From Bacteroidota bacterium (GTDB taxonomy: Bacteria > Bacteroidota > Bacteroidia > Chitinophagales > Chitinophagaceae): DNA of 32,333 nucleotides. Positions 8,834-16,194 of this stretch are shown one piece after another (within the stretch, counting starts at the first letter, position 1; every line of letters begins with the position of its first letter). The position numbers were made by a program, and so were the translations under genes. The DNA is taken from NCBI GenBank assembly GCA_018267535.1, contig JAFDYH010000074.1:1-32333 (forward strand), in the 5' to 3' direction. The notes under the pieces are model-generated. The model was not told the DNA's origin and did not search any database. It saw only the letters and a program-made list of their open reading frames with translations.

Positions 8834-10195
8834 TCATGATTCATGCCTTATCAGTTTTTTCTCCAGCTCCTCCAGCGATACACCTTTTGTTTCCGGCATT
8901 TTGGTCAATACCCATATTAATTGTAATACCATCATAAAGGCAAAGAAGGCGAAGATGGGCCAGGGATTATCTTTAAATACTCCATGGTCCTTATCCAAAA
9001 AGACCGGGGTGAGCAATGTAATGATAGCCGCAAACACCCAATGTACACTGGCGCCGAAGGATTGGCCGAGAGCACGTACTTTGTTGGGAAATATCTCAGA
9101 AATAAATACCCATATCACAGCACCCTGCCCCATACCATGTGAAGCAATAAATAATAATAGAAAGGTCATTAAGAACGCCGGGCCTGAATGAGAATAAAAT
9201 GCATAAGCCACCATAGCAAGACTCAATATGTACCCCAATGAACCAATAATAAGTAGTGTTTTTCTTCCCAACCGGTCAATAAAATATAAACCAACGAAAG
9301 TAAATATGATATTGATACCACCTATAGCGATTGAATTAAACAAAGAATCTTTTGCGGCTAAGCCTGCCCGTTCTAAAATTTCTGGAGCATAGTAAAGAAT
9401 GAAATTGATACCGGAAAGCTGGTTAAAAAAAGCAATCATAAAGGCTAACCATAAGACAGTCTTATAACGGGCACTGAAAAAATGAACGTCTTTACCGGCT
9501 GTTTCTTCTTCATTGGCTGTAATTACTTTCCTTATTTCAGCATCCGTGTCCGCAACACCCATTTGCGACAAAATAGTTTTTGCCTGTTGTATATCATTTT
9601 TGCAACTGATCAGCCAGCGCGGACTTTCAGGAACGCTGAATACCATTATTGTATAAATAACCGAAGGAATTGCCATCACACCCAGCATCCATCTCCAGTC
9701 GTCTGCGCCGCCTACACCTTTTAAAAAATAATTGGAAAAGAAGGCGAGCAGGATTCCGAATACAATATTGAATTGATATAAAGCCGCTAAACGCCCCCTC
9801 GTAGCAGGAGTAGAAATTTCAGAAATATAAGTAGGCGCTGCAACAGAAGAAACGCCGATACCGACGCCCCCGATAAAACGAAAAAAGGAAAAAGTGTAAG
9901 GGCCTTGTGCCAGCGCCGATCCTATAGATGAAACTGCAAACAGGATACCGACCCACAACAGAACTTTTTTGCGACCGTATTTTTCTGTAGGAACGCCACC
10001 AAACAGGGCGCCAACAACTGTTCCCCATAAGGCCATCGACATAATAAAAATACCATGAAACCAGGGAGAAGTATGCCATAAATCTTTGATAGGCTGGTTG
10101 GCACCGGAAATAACTACAGTATCAAAACCAAAAATAAAACCGGCAAGGGCCGCAACAATAGAAGAAGTAAGAATCTTACTGTTATTCATAAGCAA
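8834..10195 (-). CDS. MFS transporter, sugar porter family
   Basis: This 453-residue inner-membrane protein has about 12 hydrophobic helices and the signatures of the sugar porter branch (XylE/GalP type). These are a helix 2-3 loop with EKYGRKKVLL, PESPRWL after helix 6, QLSGINFILYYAPEI in helix 7, the second-half loop IDRLGRKTLL, and PETKGVSLEELE near the C-terminus. It most likely imports a monosaccharide by proton symport; the exact sugar cannot be read from sequence. The start could be the first Met or Met3 (MNNSKILTSS, base 10189). It stands alone, convergent with the secreted-protein gene and divergent from the reductase leader. No sugar catabolic genes are adjacent. Confidence 0.93.
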   Translation of the reverse strand: MLMNNSKILTSSIVAALAGFIFGFDTVVISGANQPIKDLWHTSPWFHGIFIMSMALWGTVVGALFGGVPTEKYGRKKVLLWVGILFAVSSIGSALAQGPYTFSFFRFIGGVGIGVSSVAAPTYISEISTPATRGRLAALYQFNIVFGILLAFFSNYFLKGVGGADDWRWMLGVMAIPSVIYTIMVFSVPESPRWLISCKNDIQQAKTILSQMGVADTDAEIRKVITANEEETAGKDVHFFSARYKTVLWLAFMIAFFNQLSGINFILYYAPEILERAGLAAKDSLFNSIAIGGINIIFTFVGLYFIDRLGRKTLLIIGSLGYILSLAMVAYAFYSHSGPAFLMTFLLLFIASHGMGQGAVIWVFISEIFPNKVRALGQSFGASVHWVFAAIITLLTPVFLDKDHGVFKDNPWPIFAFFAFMMVLQLIWVLTKMPETKGVSLEELEKKLIRHES

Positions 10196-10316
10196 TTGTG
10201 TTTGGTAAAAGAAAGATATGAAAAACAGGAATATATATTACTATCTACCCCGCTGGCTGGTATAAATACGGTGTTGCCAATACAAACACTTGTTTATATT
10301 CATCTTGTTAAAATAT

Positions 10317-10347
10317 TTTGGTCTATCATTTTAGTATACTATTTTTG
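10317..10347 (+). promoter_or_regulatory. Bacteroidota-type promoter of the reductase leader
   Basis: TTTG at 10317-10320 and TATTTTTG at 10340-10347 are separated by exactly 19 bases and match the Bacteroidota sigma consensus (TTTG, about 19 bases, TAnnTTTG) at every fixed position. Transcription should begin near 10353, about 18 bases before the leader-peptide ATG. The same spacing is found at 30207-30237 before the isomerase gene. Confidence 0.72.
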
Positions 10348-10370
10348 TTGTCCATAAAATTAGTAGATTA

Positions 10371-10433
10371 ATGAAATTGCCTGCACCAGCTTATTGTTGT
10401 ACTTCCTGTTGCCTTGTAACACTGTGCGGATAA
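10371..10433 (+). CDS. Cysteine-rich leader peptide of an attenuator
   Basis: A 20-residue open frame (ATG 10371, TAA 10431-10433) contains five cysteines, four of them in two pairs: YCCTSCCLVTLC. It begins about 18 bases after the predicted start site of a consensus promoter, and it ends 27 bases before a strong terminator hairpin that precedes the sulfite/nitrite reductase gene. This is the arrangement of amino-acid attenuators such as those of trp and his operons. Shortage of charged tRNA-Cys should stall ribosomes at codons 9-14 (10395-10412). The frame, promoter and hairpins are seen; translation and cysteine sensing are inferred. It is too short for routine gene finders. Confidence 0.78.
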   Translation: MKLPAPAYCCTSCCLVTLCG

Positions 10434-10475
10434 GCTGCAGCATATATTCAATAATATATTAAAAGGCTTCCGCAC
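10424..10475 (+). promoter_or_regulatory. Predicted antiterminator of the cysteine attenuator
   Basis: GTGCGGA (10424-10430) and AGC (10433-10435) can pair with GCTTCCGCAC (10466-10475): ten base pairs with a two-base bulge (TA, 10431-10432). The 5' arm covers the last Cys codon and the stop codon of the leader peptide; the 3' arm is the ascending arm of the terminator. The two hairpins therefore exclude each other. A ribosome at the leader stop codon would hide the 5' arm and favour termination; one stalled at the earlier cysteine pairs would leave it free. Confidence 0.68.
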
Positions 10476-10497
10476 AACTGCGGAAGTCTTTTGTTTT
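10461..10497 (+). terminator. Attenuator terminator hairpin before the reductase
   Basis: A 14-bp stem pairs AAAAGGCTTCCGCA (10461-10474) with TGCGGAAGTCTTTT (10479-10492), including one G-U pair, closed by a CAAC loop. It runs into TTTTGTTTT (10489-10497). It lies between the leader peptide and the reductase ATG at 10517, so it can only act on the leader transcript. This is a regulatory terminator, not the end of an upstream gene, since the upstream gene points the other way. Confidence 0.85.
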
Positions 10498-10516
10498 ATA
10501 ACCATAAAAAATCAAT

Positions 10517-12637
10517 ATGCAAAGTTTCCGGACCGAATTAGAGAATCCATTGGTGGAAAGAGATATTATAGAACTGGAGAGAAAGATTAAAGAGTTCAGG
10601 GATGGTAAAATACCGGATGAAAAATTCCGCAGTCTTCGGCTGGCCCGCGGTGTATATGGTCAAAGACAGCCGGGTGTACAAATGGTGCGGATCAAATTGC
10701 CATATGGTAAAATGACAACAGCCCAATGGAAACGCATCGCCGGTGTATCTGATAAGTATTCAACCGGCAACCTGCATCTTACTACAAGACAGGATATACA
10801 GATACATTTTGTAAGCCTCGACCGAACACCCGAACTATGGTCGGAACTGGAGCAGGATAATATCACCATCCGCGAAGCCTGCGGTAATACAGTAAGAAAT
10901 ATAACCGCTTCTGACCAGGCTGGTATTGACCCGGATGAACTGTTTGATGTAACGCCCTATGCACATGCGGCTTTCGAATATTTTCTACGCAACCCTATCT
11001 GCCAGGATATGGGCCGTAAATTCAAGATCGCCTTTTCCAGCAGTGAAAAAGATACGGCGCTTATTTATATGCATGATGTAGGTGTTATTCCACGCGTCCG
11101 TGAAATAAATGGCAAACAACAGAGAGGATTTAAAGTAGTTATCGGAGGTGGCCTTGGGGCCCAGCCCATCCTTGCACATACTACTTATGAATTCCTGGAA
11201 GAAGACTTATTAATTCCCTACATAGAAAGCATTCTCCGTGTATTTGACCGTCATGGAGAAAGAACAAGCCGTCATAAGGCGAGAATGAAATTCCTCATTC
11301 AAAAGATAGGCATCGATGCATTCAACGAACTGGTGGAAGCCGAACAAAAAGCGTTGGCTGTTCACCGTTATAAAGTGGATCTGTCGAAATTTGATCATCC
11401 TGTTTTACCTGCAGAGGGTTTTGAACCTGGTGCGGTTACAATAGAAAACCCGTTCAAATTTGAGCTTTGGAAAAAGACAAACCTGGCAACGCAGAAACAA
11501 CCTGGTTATTACACGGTTTATATCCGTGTGCCCCTCGGTAACATTCATTCAGAAACAAGCCGCAGACTGATTGAAAAATTAAAGCCTGTTATTGCAGATG
11601 ATATCCGAGTAACGGTTAACCAGGGATTGCAGCTAAGATTTGTTAAACCTGAACATATTGAATACGTTTATTCTGTTTTAGATGCAGAAAAACTAGCCGA
11701 GCCGGGGTTTGGCAGCACGGCTGATATTACCGCATGTCCCGGAACAGATACCTGTAACCTGGCTATTTCCAGCAGCACCGGTATTAGCGCTGCACTGAGT
11801 GAAGTAATAGAAGACGAGTTTCCTGAGTTCCTAGAAAATAAAGAGGTAACAATAAAGATCAGTGGTTGTATGAATTCCTGTGGTCAGCATGGTATGGCCT
11901 CTATCGGTTTTCACGGCAGCTCCTTAAAAGCAAAAGGACAGGTAGTGCCTGCATTGCAGGTATTGATTGGCGGCGCCACATTGGGAAGCGGGAATGGCCG
12001 CATTGCAGATAAGGTAATAAAAGTACCCAGCAAAAGAGGCCCGGATGTTATCCGCTCTTTATTTACTGACTATAAAGCGAATGCAGAACAAAGTGAATCG
12101 TTCAATGACTTTGTTTACCGCAAAGGCGAAAGATATTTTTATGAAGTATTGAAACCATTGACTGATTTAACCACGCTGCAGAGTGAGGACTTTATTGACT
12201 GGGGCCAGGAAATAAAATTCAATACGGCGATCGGAGTAGGTGAGTGCGCCGGTGTGGTTATTGACCTCATTGCCACCTTACTGCTGGAAGCAGAAGAAAA
12301 ACTGGAATATGCAAAAGAAGCATTTGCCAACAAAGCATGGGCTGACAGTATTTATCACTCTTATGCCGCGTTTATTCATGCCGCAAAGGCTTTGCTGTTG
12401 CAGCAGAATATACAGTGCAATACGCAGACAGGTATTATCCGCGATTTTGACAAGCACTTTGTACAAACAGGGCAGTTTAATGGTTATGTAAGCTTTGACG
12501 AGCTGGTACTGCAGATTAATAAGAATGAGCCTTCGGAAGCATTTGCAGCAAGCTATCAGCAACAGGCAAACGATTTTGTAAAACAAGCTGAACAATTCCG
12601 GGAGTTACAGACTGCGGAAGAGAAAGTAATTTCTTAA
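10517..12637 (+). CDS. Siroheme sulfite (or nitrite) reductase with C-terminal HEPN-like domain
   Basis: This 706-residue protein has two ferredoxin-like/siroheme half-repeats. The N-terminal one carries GNLHLTTRQDIQIHF. The siroheme-[4Fe-4S] ligands follow the C-x5-C...C-x3-C pattern: C407/C413 (CPGTDTC) and C451/C455 (CMNSC). This reads as a one-subunit assimilatory reductase fed by ferredoxin or a similar donor; no flavoprotein subunit is nearby. Sequence alone does not separate sulfite from nitrite reductases here, but the cysteine-rich leader favours sulfite reduction for cysteine synthesis. About 115 residues (about 590-700) form an extra helical domain resembling HEPN (SYAAFIHAAKALLLQQ...IIRDFDKHFVQTGQF). 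The usual histidine of the HEPN T-H-K/S-G segment is Gln here (NTQTG), so nuclease activity is unlikely. The transcription unit ends at a terminator at 12659. Confidence 0.9.
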   Translation: MQSFRTELENPLVERDIIELERKIKEFRDGKIPDEKFRSLRLARGVYGQRQPGVQMVRIKLPYGKMTTAQWKRIAGVSDKYSTGNLHLTTRQDIQIHFVSLDRTPELWSELEQDNITIREACGNTVRNITASDQAGIDPDELFDVTPYAHAAFEYFLRNPICQDMGRKFKIAFSSSEKDTALIYMHDVGVIPRVREINGKQQRGFKVVIGGGLGAQPILAHTTYEFLEEDLLIPYIESILRVFDRHGERTSRHKARMKFLIQKIGIDAFNELVEAEQKALAVHRYKVDLSKFDHPVLPAEGFEPGAVTIENPFKFELWKKTNLATQKQPGYYTVYIRVPLGNIHSETSRRLIEKLKPVIADDIRVTVNQGLQLRFVKPEHIEYVYSVLDAEKLAEPGFGSTADITACPGTDTCNLAISSSTGISAALSEVIEDEFPEFLENKEVTIKISGCMNSCGQHGMASIGFHGSSLKAKGQVVPALQVLIGGATLGSGNGRIADKVIKVPSKRGPDVIRSLFTDYKANAEQSESFNDFVYRKGERYFYEVLKPLTDLTTLQSEDFIDWGQEIKFNTAIGVGECAGVVIDLIATLLLEAEEKLEYAKEAFANKAWADSIYHSYAAFIHAAKALLLQQNIQCNTQTGIIRDFDKHFVQTGQFNGYVSFDELVLQINKNEPSEAFAASYQQQANDFVKQAEQFRELQTAEEKVIS

Positions 12638-12658
12638 TTTATACAATAGGTGTATGGT

Positions 12659-12688
12659 AAACCTTCTGTGATGCAGAAGGTTTTTTTT
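12659..12688 (+). terminator. Intrinsic terminator of the reductase gene
   Basis: AAACCTTCTG (12659-12668) and CAGAAGGTTT (12674-12683) form a perfect 10-bp stem with a TGATG loop, followed by eight T (12681-12688). It lies 22 bases after the reductase stop codon. Confidence 0.88.
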
Positions 12689-12791
12689 ATATAGAAAAAA
12701 TTTAAACCCGGCGCTTTGGCGAAACTCCCTCCCTCCTTTATAAATAGAGGCGAGACTTTTGTTTTATTGAAAATAAGCAGAAAGAAGTGTC

Positions 12792-13508
12792 TTATAAAAA
12801 GTTTTCGGCTCTTTCCAAATCTTCCGGGGTATCGATTTCTACACCCATATATTCTACAACTACCATTCTTAATGGTATGCCATATTCGAGGTACCGGAGA
12901 CACTCTATTTTTTCTGCAGCTTCCAATGGTGTCACCGGCCAGTTAGTAAAATTCAACAAGGCCTGCTTACGAAAAGCATATACGCCGATATGTTCATAGT
13001 AAGTGATCGGAATTTCTTTATTGCGGGGATAAGGCACTACACTTCTTGTAAAGAACAAAGAATTCATGTTCCGGTCCACCGCTACTTTCACATAATTCGG
13101 GTCCGCAATATACTTTTGCTCTTTCAAGACCTGCATTAAGGAAGACACCTGCACAGAGGTATCATCAAATGTTTTTAATAGTTTCTCCAGGGGCTCTTTT
13201 TTTACAAAGGGTTCATCTCCTTGTACATTTACGATAATATCAACATCCAGCTGTTCGGCAGCCTCTGCAATGCGGTCGCTGCCGCTTTCGTGTTGTTTCT
13301 TGCTCATGATCGCCTTGCCGCCATGCTCCGCTATTTCATGATAAATAATATCACTGTCTGTAACCACAATTACATCGTCAAATAAGCCGGTAGCTTTTGT
13401 ATTATCATAGGTATGACGGATAACCGTTTTGCTGCCCAGGGGCTGCATTAGTTTTGCAGGAAAACGGGTGGCCGCATACCGGGCCGGGATCATTGCAATT
13501 TTTTTCAT
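12792..13508 (-). CDS. kdsB: CMP-KDO synthetase (3-deoxy-manno-octulosonate cytidylyltransferase)
   Basis: This 238-residue cytoplasmic enzyme couples KDO to CMP for lipopolysaccharide core synthesis. The length is usual for the family. It opens with the nucleotide-binding signature IPARYAATRFPAKLM and continues with VVTDSDIIYHEI, the Mg/CTP-site motif HESGSDRIAEAA, NVQGDEPFV, YEHIGVYAFRKQALL, and the closing VEIDTPEDLERAE. All are standard for KdsB, and they indicate an outer membrane with KDO-containing lipid. The gene stands alone on the minus strand, convergent with the reductase. An imperfect GC-rich hairpin (about 12726-12755) lies after it, but with too short a T run for a confident terminator call. 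Confidence 0.96.
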   Translation of the reverse strand: MKKIAMIPARYAATRFPAKLMQPLGSKTVIRHTYDNTKATGLFDDVIVVTDSDIIYHEIAEHGGKAIMSKKQHESGSDRIAEAAEQLDVDIIVNVQGDEPFVKKEPLEKLLKTFDDTSVQVSSLMQVLKEQKYIADPNYVKVAVDRNMNSLFFTRSVVPYPRNKEIPITYYEHIGVYAFRKQALLNFTNWPVTPLEAAEKIECLRYLEYGIPLRMVVVEYMGVEIDTPEDLERAENFL

Positions 13509-13664
13509 CTCAATTCAGGTTACTCTTTATTATAGAATGGTAAAAAGTGTAACAAAGAACAGATAATATGGGGGTTTAAAAAAATTACTAAGGAGGAAGT
13601 TCAAAATGGGTTTTTACGACTATCCACAAATGATTCAAATTAATCCACGGCCGCTTTAAGGTTG

Positions 13665-13694
13665 TTGGCTGTAATACAAAAAGGCGTAGTTTCG
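13665..13694 (+). promoter_or_regulatory. Candidate dnaN promoter
   Basis: TTGG (13665-13668) and TAGTTTCG (13687-13694), 18 bases apart, resemble the Bacteroidota TTTG/TAnnTTTG pair with one mismatch in the -7 element. The predicted start near 13700 leaves only about ten bases of leader before the ATG at 13711. An imperfect DnaA box (CTATCCACA, 13620-13628) lies 40 bases upstream. Confidence 0.35.
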
Positions 13695-13710
13695 CCCCAA
13701 ACCAAATGTG

Positions 13711-14826
13711 ATGAAATTTATTGTTTCTTCTTCGGTATTGTTAAAACAGCTTCAGCATATTGCCGGTGTTATTAATGCGAATACAGTGTTGCCTATACTG
13801 GAAGACTTTTTGTTTGAAGTAGAAAAAAATAAGCTGACTGTAGTGGCTACCGACCTGGAAACAGTAATGCGGATTCAGCTATCCATCGAAGCAAAAGATA
13901 GCGGGAAGGTTTGTATTCCCTCAAAAATACTGTTGGACTCTCTAAAAAATATTCCTGACCAGCCGCTGACATTTAATATCGATAAGAGTTTTTCTATTGA
14001 AATTACCAGCGATAACGGTAAGTATAAAATAATGGGCGAAAACCCGGACAATTTTCCGAAAGAACCGGCCAGCGATGAAACAACTTCTTTTACAATGACC
14101 GCATCGGCATTGGTCACGGCAATCAATAAAACCTTGTTTGCAACCAGTACCGATGATCTCCGTCCTGCCATGACCGGTGTATTTTTTGAGCTCGATAAAA
14201 AAGGAGTGCAGTTTGTGGCTACCGATGCACACAGGCTGGTAAAGTATAAAAGGACAGACGCAAAAGCCGCAAAGAATGATTCATTCATTGTACCCCGCAA
14301 GCCGCTTAACCTTTTAAAGGCCGCTATACCAGGCAATGAAGATGAAATAACGCTGAGTTATAACAGTAACCATCTTTTTGTAAAGCATGGCACAACCCAA
14401 ATGAGCTGCCGCCTTATTGATGCCCGTTTCCCCGACTATAAAGTTGTTATCCCCGTTGATAACCCTTATAAACTGACCGTTAATAAAAGTGATTTCCAGG
14501 GAGCGCTTCGGCGTGTAAGCATATTTAGTAATAAAAGCACCAACCAGGTAGCACTGAATATCAGCGGTAGTGAATTGCAGTTGACCGGCCAGGATGTTGA
14601 TTTCAGTTTTGAGGGCAATGAGCGAATGAAATGCCAGTATGATGGCGAAGACATCACTATCGCATTCAACGCAAAATTTTTAATTGAAATGCTAAATGCG
14701 GCAGATAGCGATGAAATAAAGATTGAATTGTCTACTCCCACCAAAGCGGGGATCATTAAACAAACAGAACAGGAAGACAATGAAGAACTGCTAATGCTGG
14801 TGATGCCGCTGATGCTGAATCAATAG
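13711..14826 (+). CDS. dnaN: DNA polymerase III sliding clamp (beta subunit)
   Basis: About 371 residues, the normal length for the clamp. It begins with the family-typical MKFIVSSSVLLKQLQHIAGV and shows the three repeated clamp domains. Visible signatures are NTVLPILEDFLFEV in domain 1, DDLRPAMTGVFFEL and ATDAHRLVKYKR in domain 2, and CRLIDARFPDYKVVIP at the start of domain 3. The C-terminus ...LLMLVMPLMLNQ corresponds to the usual ending MPLR-type strand, with Leu in place of Arg. I chose ATG 13711 over GTG 13708 because the family starts at MKF. The ring-shaped dimer tethers replicative polymerase to DNA. No dnaA or recF is adjacent, unlike in many other phyla. A terminator follows at 14872. 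Confidence 0.97.
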   Translation: MKFIVSSSVLLKQLQHIAGVINANTVLPILEDFLFEVEKNKLTVVATDLETVMRIQLSIEAKDSGKVCIPSKILLDSLKNIPDQPLTFNIDKSFSIEITSDNGKYKIMGENPDNFPKEPASDETTSFTMTASALVTAINKTLFATSTDDLRPAMTGVFFELDKKGVQFVATDAHRLVKYKRTDAKAAKNDSFIVPRKPLNLLKAAIPGNEDEITLSYNSNHLFVKHGTTQMSCRLIDARFPDYKVVIPVDNPYKLTVNKSDFQGALRRVSIFSNKSTNQVALNISGSELQLTGQDVDFSFEGNERMKCQYDGEDITIAFNAKFLIEMLNAADSDEIKIELSTPTKAGIIKQTEQEDNEELLMLVMPLMLNQ

Positions 14827-14871
14827 CCCGGGCCCGGCTTTTTGTGATTTTTAGGATTATAAGGATATTTG

Positions 14872-14897
14872 AAAGCTCTCTTTTTTGAGAGCTTTTT
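14872..14897 (+). terminator. Intrinsic terminator after dnaN
   Basis: AAAGCTCTC (14872-14880) pairs with GAGAGCTTT (14887-14895) across a six-T loop, and T's continue to 14897. It ends four bases before the ATG of the DUF2007 gene, which rules out an in-frame upstream start at 14869 for that gene. Confidence 0.82.
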
Positions 14898-14901
14898 GTT
14901 T

Positions 14902-15114
14902 ATGAACTTTATAACGATACAGGTATTTGACAATTATATTTCAGCCCATATAGCTCTTGGCCGGTTGAAAGATGAGTTTATCAATTGCTACCTGCAGGAT
15001 GAATATACAGTTACTATTGACCCGTTATTATCGAATGCTATTGGTGGTATTAAGTTGATGGTAGCCGCATCGCAGGCAGAAAGAGCCATGGAAATATTAA
15101 ACGAAGTAACATAG
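14902..15114 (+). CDS. DUF2007 small protein (putative signal-transducing protein)
   Basis: This 70-residue protein matches the DUF2007 pattern: an N-terminal strand (FITIQVF), a helix with LGRLKDEFINCYLQDE, a central TIDPLLSNAIGGIKLMV segment, and a closing helix AERAMEILNEV. Members are small alpha-beta proteins of unknown role; the label 'signal transducing' in databases is not backed by a known activity. I chose ATG 14902 because the earlier in-frame Met at 14869 would place the dnaN terminator inside the coding region. The position just after dnaN but beyond a terminator suggests separate transcription or read-through. Confidence 0.85.
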   Translation: MNFITIQVFDNYISAHIALGRLKDEFINCYLQDEYTVTIDPLLSNAIGGIKLMVAASQAERAMEILNEVT

Positions 15115-15175
15115 CATATACTATTTTATCCAAATTCTCAAAATCGCATACTTTGGTTCTTTGTAAATTTGTTAT

Positions 15176-16003
15176 ATGTGGGCCCGTATTATTGAATACT
15201 TTTCTACCTTGGAACATCATCCTGCTCAACGGATGGCGTTTCTTGTCGGCGGACTTCTTATATTCTGGATCATTGAAGGGTCGATTCCGCTGATTCCGCT
15301 GCAGTATAAAAAAAACAAACTGCATCATGCTATTGTGAACATGGGCTTCACTGTTATACACCTCATCATCCATACTTTTCTGGCTATTTTCATCGTTAAG
15401 TTGAGTGATTGGTGCAAGGCGGAACAATTTGGCCTCGTGTATTGGATGAATGTGGGAGTTTCAGGAACCATTATTATTTCCTTTTTAGCCCTTGACTTTT
15501 TTGGCGGCTGGCTGGTGCATATTGCTGAACATAAAGTACACTTTCTATGGCGCTTTCATATTATACACCATTCCGATAATAATGTAGACGTAACAACAGG
15601 CCTGAGGCATCACCCTGTAGAAAGCGTTTTGCGTGGCTTGTTCTTTTTTATGGGCATTTTTTTAAGCGGCGCACCAATGTATGCTGTTATGATTTTCCAG
15701 ACCCTGCTTGTTTTATCTACCGCATTCACACATGCGAATATCAGTATGCCCGGCTGGCTGGATAAATTACTTGGCTATATCCTTGTATCACCCAATATGC
15801 ACAAAGTACATCATCACTGGAAACAGCCATTCACAGATAGCAATTACGGAGCCATTTTTTCTATCTGGGACCGCTTGCTGGGAACCTATAAAAAACTCGA
15901 TCCTAAGCAGATCCGGTATGGGCTCGACAGGTATTATCCCAATGAAAAAGATGAAGATTTTATGTTGCTTATGAAGAAACCCTTTCAGAAGAAAGAACTG
16001 TAA
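15176..16003 (+). CDS. Sterol desaturase / fatty acid hydroxylase family membrane protein
   Basis: This 275-residue protein has several membrane helices and the histidine clusters that bind the di-iron centre in this superfamily: HIAEH, HIIHHSD and HKVHHHW, plus an extra LRHHP between them. The ending SNYGAIFSIWDRLLGTYK is typical of the bacterial branch. It should be an oxygen-dependent membrane hydroxylase or desaturase acting on a lipid, but the substrate cannot be inferred. TAAATTTG, an exact match to the -7 consensus, lies at 15164-15171, only four bases before the ATG, with no matching -33 element. The gene stands alone between DUF2007 and the YbjN-like operon. Confidence 0.92.
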   Translation: MWARIIEYFSTLEHHPAQRMAFLVGGLLIFWIIEGSIPLIPLQYKKNKLHHAIVNMGFTVIHLIIHTFLAIFIVKLSDWCKAEQFGLVYWMNVGVSGTIIISFLALDFFGGWLVHIAEHKVHFLWRFHIIHHSDNNVDVTTGLRHHPVESVLRGLFFFMGIFLSGAPMYAVMIFQTLLVLSTAFTHANISMPGWLDKLLGYILVSPNMHKVHHHWKQPFTDSNYGAIFSIWDRLLGTYKKLDPKQIRYGLDRYYPNEKDEDFMLLMKKPFQKKEL

Positions 16004-16194
16004 AACAGATTAGTATTTACTTCACGAAACCATAGCTTACATATTTCAGTAGCCCTCCCGTCTCTTTTTATTGTTGTAATTAAAAAGTTCCTGCTATTTT
16101 AATTAGTCCATAATAATATTTCATTTATCTGCTGCGTTCACTTAGTAATCATTATTCTTTTTGCTATCTTGCTTTTCCCTGAAAACCGAAATGA

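Noticed and set aside
12634-12903. Minus-strand frame over the reductase terminator and kdsB end
   Set aside because: It runs through a strong terminator and the kdsB coding region in another frame; no motif is present.
13620-13710. Replication origin upstream of dnaN
   Set aside because: There is only one DnaA box with one mismatch and one with two, no strongly AT-rich tract, and just 200 bases of space; the 30.4-30.8 kb region is a better candidate.
14869-14901. Upstream start of the DUF2007 gene at 14869
   Set aside because: It would encode the dnaN terminator hairpin as protein; the family start fits ATG 14902.
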